A stretch of DNA of 64,000 bases from positions 1 through 64,000 of the forward strand of contig JASJDS010000106.1 in NCBI GenBank assembly GCA_030065055.1, read 5' to 3'. A model generated the notes under the pieces. The model had not been told where the DNA came from. It searched no databases and worked only from the letters and a program-made list of their open reading frames with translations. Positions 61,270-64,000 of the stretch are shown here, in pieces (the first letter of the stretch is position 1; every line of letters starts with the position of its first letter). Position numbers and translations under genes: made by a program. The DNA is from Calothrix sp. MO_192.B10 (GTDB taxonomy: Bacteria > Cyanobacteriota > Cyanobacteriia > Cyanobacteriales > Nostocaceae).

Positions 61270-61912
61270 AGGCTCAGTCTACAAATCCAGGCTTGGGGTG
61301 TAATATTTCTAAAAAAGATTGCTTAAGGGGTGATGGACAAGATTTTCACCTCTTAATAACTTATTCAAAGTATCCTCCCCATCAGGTAATGCATCTATAT
61401 TCCCCTAGTTCCAGTTATGCAGTATGTGGGTAAGTTGCTAGTGAATGAACTGATGTTCCATGATTTGACAAACCTTTACCAGTATTTAATGTTTAGTTAA
61501 CTTGATATTTATATCATCAGTATTAATATCTAGTAGTTAGGAAAATTAACTTATTAAATACTCGTGATGTCAATCAGAAAGTATGATTTACTAATGCTTA
61601 TAAGAGTGACTTTAAGCAATATTTACCTTAAATGTTGCACCAATTTATACTGCTGATATTATTTTTCTTAAATGACAGATTCTATAAAGATAGTCATTTA
61701 AGTAGCACCAGACACCAATATGGGTTGACAATTTGTGGTGTCTGAATATCGATGCAAAAATCGATATTTTGAGAGCGATCGCTTGATGCAATTTTCAATA
61801 TTTCATCTTCACACTCTTCTCTATACAAGCGTTTTATTTTTGTTTAGGGATGGTTGCTGTGTGCCATGAATTAACTTGATCACGATTTTTATTAGTAGAG
61901 AAGAACTTAACA
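61270..61912. other. Spacer between the two PhoX-family genes
   Basis: 643 bp, AT-rich, no gene. A TTTAATGT-TTA-GTTAACTT pair near 61485-61503 weakly resembles a Pho box. A GACACCA...TGGTGTC inverted repeat is visible around 61712-61742. Confidence 0.5.
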
Positions 61913-63775
61913 ATGACTCACGACAATGGGATTAGTAATAAGTCTAAGAATCGCCCCTTTCAAGACGTTCTTCAGACTCGGATATCTCGGCGTAATTTAT
62001 TAGCTCGCAGCATTGTTTTGTCTGCTGCTGGCTTTGTCACCGTCGTAGCTGGGAATCAAGTCCAACAGGCTGTAGCTGGTACTGGTGGTTACTACAAACC
62101 CTGGTTCCGTAGACGCAGACGTCCATGGAGACGCAGGAGATTGCTAGGGTTTAAGCCTGTGAAAGTTGCTGAAGGTTCAGGTTCCATACCCAATATTTCC
62201 CCCAACTATGAGTACCAAGTATTGATTCCCTGGGGCACACCAATTCAGCCAGGAGGTCCAGAATACGATGGCGATCCCAATACCCGTCCAACTGCTGATC
62301 AACAAGCACAGCAAGTAGGTATTGGTCATGATGGTATGTGGTTTTTCCCTATTAGGGGTAATCGCCACGGTATGTTAGCCATTAACCATGAATTTGGAAG
62401 AAACAGCCACGTTTTAGGTAAAGAAACCCCTGAAAGTCATGAGGATGTACTTCTTTCCCAACACGCTCATGGTGTCTCTGTTGTCGAAATTAGGAAAAGG
62501 TTCAATGGTCGCTGGAAAGTAGTACGTAGTCGCAGGGCTCGTCGTATCCACGTCAATACCCCCGTAGCTTTTAGTGGTCCAGCTGCAAATCATCCTTTGT
62601 TGCAAACCCCTGCTGGTAACAAACCTTTAGGAACTGTTAATAATTGCTCTAATGGTCACACTCCTTGGGGTACTTACTTAACCTGTGAAGAAAACTTCAA
62701 TGGATATTTTGGTGCAACTGGTGAATGGAAAGCTACAGAAGCACAAGAGCGTTATGGGTTTAGTGAAACTGGCTTTAATTATGGCTGGGAGAAATTTGAT
62801 CCTCGTTTTGACCTGTCTAATAAAAACTATCAAAATGAGGAAAATCGTTTCGGCTGGGTAGTTGAAATTGACCCCATGAATGCTTATCAAACTCCTGTGA
62901 AGCGTACTGCATTAGGTCGTTTCAAACATGAGGGTGTTGGTTTAACAGTTGGTCGTGGTGGTCGTGTTGTTTGCTACATGGGCGATGATCAACGCTTTGA
63001 CTACATATACAAATTTGTCTCTGCTGATAACTGGAAACGGATGCTTGCTCAAGGGATTAGTCCTTTGGATGAGGGCAAACTGTATGTCGCTAAGTTCAAC
63101 GATGATGGTACTGGCGAATGGTTAGAACTCACCATTGAAAATCCTGACTTAGCTGCTAAGTTCAAGGATCAAGGAGAAGTGCTTACCTATGCGCGTTTAG
63201 CAGCTGATATTTTGGGAGCAACACCAATGGATCGTCCAGAGTGGACAACCATTGCACCTAATGAATATGTCTACTGCTCTTTGACTAACAACAGTCGTCG
63301 TGAACAGACTGATGCAGCTAACCCCTTGGCTCCTAACCCCGATGGACACATCATTCGTTGGCGTGATACCAATCGCCATGTTGGTACTACTTTTACATGG
63401 GATATTTTTGTCATCGCCCAAGATACCCATGGTACTGAAGAGTCCTTCAGTGATCCCGATGGACTTTGGGCAGATCCTTACGGGCGCTTATTCATCCAAA
63501 CCGATGGTGGTCAAAAGGATGGGCTAAATAATCAGATGTTGGTGGCTAATACTCGTACAGGGGAGATCCGTCGCTTATTCACTGGGGTAACTGATGATGA
63601 AATTACAGGTCTTACGGTGACTCCAGACCAGCGTACAATGTTTATTAATACTCAGCATCCTGGTAACGGCGATCCTACTCTGACAAACTTCCCAGCACCA
63701 CAGGGTAGTGGTAAGGTTCCCCGTGATTGCACTTTTGTGATTACCCATAGGCGCGGTCGTATTATTGGTTCCTAG
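61913..63775 (+). CDS. PhoX-family (DUF839) phosphatase, Tat-exported
   Basis: 620 residues. Tat signal ISRRNLLARS followed by a hydrophobic stretch (IVLSAAGFVTVVAG). Directly behind the expected cleavage site is an Arg/Trp-rich tract (about 65-80, WFRRRRRPWRRRR), unusual for the family. PhoX motifs follow: INHEFGRNSHV, NCSNGHTPWGTYLTCEENF, GRFKHEGVGL, FSDPDGLWADPYGRLFIQTDG and TPDQRTMFINTQHPG. It is longer than its neighbour, so the pair is an old duplication or two distinct subfamilies. Confidence 0.9.
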   Translation: MTHDNGISNKSKNRPFQDVLQTRISRRNLLARSIVLSAAGFVTVVAGNQVQQAVAGTGGYYKPWFRRRRRPWRRRRLLGFKPVKVAEGSGSIPNISPNYEYQVLIPWGTPIQPGGPEYDGDPNTRPTADQQAQQVGIGHDGMWFFPIRGNRHGMLAINHEFGRNSHVLGKETPESHEDVLLSQHAHGVSVVEIRKRFNGRWKVVRSRRARRIHVNTPVAFSGPAANHPLLQTPAGNKPLGTVNNCSNGHTPWGTYLTCEENFNGYFGATGEWKATEAQERYGFSETGFNYGWEKFDPRFDLSNKNYQNEENRFGWVVEIDPMNAYQTPVKRTALGRFKHEGVGLTVGRGGRVVCYMGDDQRFDYIYKFVSADNWKRMLAQGISPLDEGKLYVAKFNDDGTGEWLELTIENPDLAAKFKDQGEVLTYARLAADILGATPMDRPEWTTIAPNEYVYCSLTNNSRREQTDAANPLAPNPDGHIIRWRDTNRHVGTTFTWDIFVIAQDTHGTEESFSDPDGLWADPYGRLFIQTDGGQKDGLNNQMLVANTRTGEIRRLFTGVTDDEITGLTVTPDQRTMFINTQHPGNGDPTLTNFPAPQGSGKVPRDCTFVITHRRGRIIGS

Positions 63776-64000
63776 GTGTAGTAGCTGGCAAGCAGAACAA
63801 AAAACAAACGGGAGCATCCCAACATTAAACAATTCGTAATTCGTAATTCGTAATTCGTAATTACGTTTTGTAATGGGGATTTAAACCCCAACACAAAACA
63901 AACAACCCGTAGGGGATGGGGTTTTAAACCCCTAGGAGTATAGATAACAATATTTTTGGCAGTTGGGTTGAGGGACGAAACCCAACCTACCTGCTTGCCA
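63776..64000. repeat. Terminal repeat-rich stretch
   Basis: Contains a CGTAATT heptamer run (about 63832-63861), GGGGATTTAAACCCC and GGGGTTTTAAACCCC hairpins, and a GTTGGGTTGAGGGACGAAACCCAACCTAC element of the family also present near 4860, 19655 and 20120. No gene before the window end. Confidence 0.7.

Noticed and set aside
61485-61503. Second Pho box before the longer PhoX gene
   Set aside because: Only two poor units, more than 400 bp from the start codon.

Overview
The window is chromosomal DNA of a filamentous, heterocyst-forming cyanobacterium (order Nostocales). Four things point there: an apcE-apcA-apcB-apcC phycobilisome core locus; a polysaccharide cluster with hepC- and hepA-like genes, resembling the heterocyst envelope polysaccharide (HEP) island of Anabaena PCC 7120; frequent HIP1 sites (GCGATCGC); and intergenic spaces full of heptanucleotide tandem repeats and palindromic dispersed repeats. 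The genus cannot be fixed from sequence alone. No rRNA, tRNA, CRISPR array, prophage or intact transposase was recognised.

Layout. 1-1623: an ABC exporter cut by the window edge. 2698-18936: a one-directional polysaccharide island with rfbC, a SAF-domain oxidoreductase, a GT4, a Wzc-like co-polymerase/kinase, hepC-like sugar transferase, hepA-like ABC exporter, GT2, GT4, GT2 and a Wzy-like membrane protein. 19066-23492: a small hypothetical gene, an Rpn-type nuclease gene lying between direct repeats, an orphan amino-acid ABC ATPase, a CAP-domain protein and an RNase D-like exonuclease. 24058-30540: a cellulose-synthase-like GT2 with PilZ domain, an EamA transporter, then DM13 lipoprotein, DUF4079 membrane protein and a histidine kinase. 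30691-34805: a VWA / PP2C / protein-kinase triad of the TerY-P type. 35947-42795: a PatA-like PATAN-REC regulator, a TPR protein, a coiled-coil membrane protein, and a secreted beta-propeller protein whose 3' end abuts a 62-bp tandem array. 43500-47198: two GT4 genes and an SGNH hydrolase with an RTX-like tail. 48164-52885: pheT, a KTSC protein, YjbQ and a truncated msrA. 53285-58484: apcC, apcB, apcA, apcE. 58941-63775: a Ycf37-like TPR protein and two Tat-exported PhoX-family proteins.

How genes work together. The island supplies a sugar-nucleotide epimerase, glycosyltransferases, an initiating transferase, a polymerase, chain-length control and export: a nearly complete route to a surface polysaccharide, probably the heterocyst envelope. 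The kinase, phosphatase and VWA genes form a phospho-signalling triad. The apc genes build the phycobilisome core; the four linker repeats of ApcE predict a five-cylinder core.

The most unusual feature is the repeat landscape. Composite repeats occur in both orientations between gene blocks, several genes end exactly at a repeat edge so that the repeat supplies the stop codon, and gene 3' ends are partly duplicated around inserted repeats or genes (beta-propeller gene, Rpn gene). All functional names come from recognising motifs and domain order by eye; no database search was possible.
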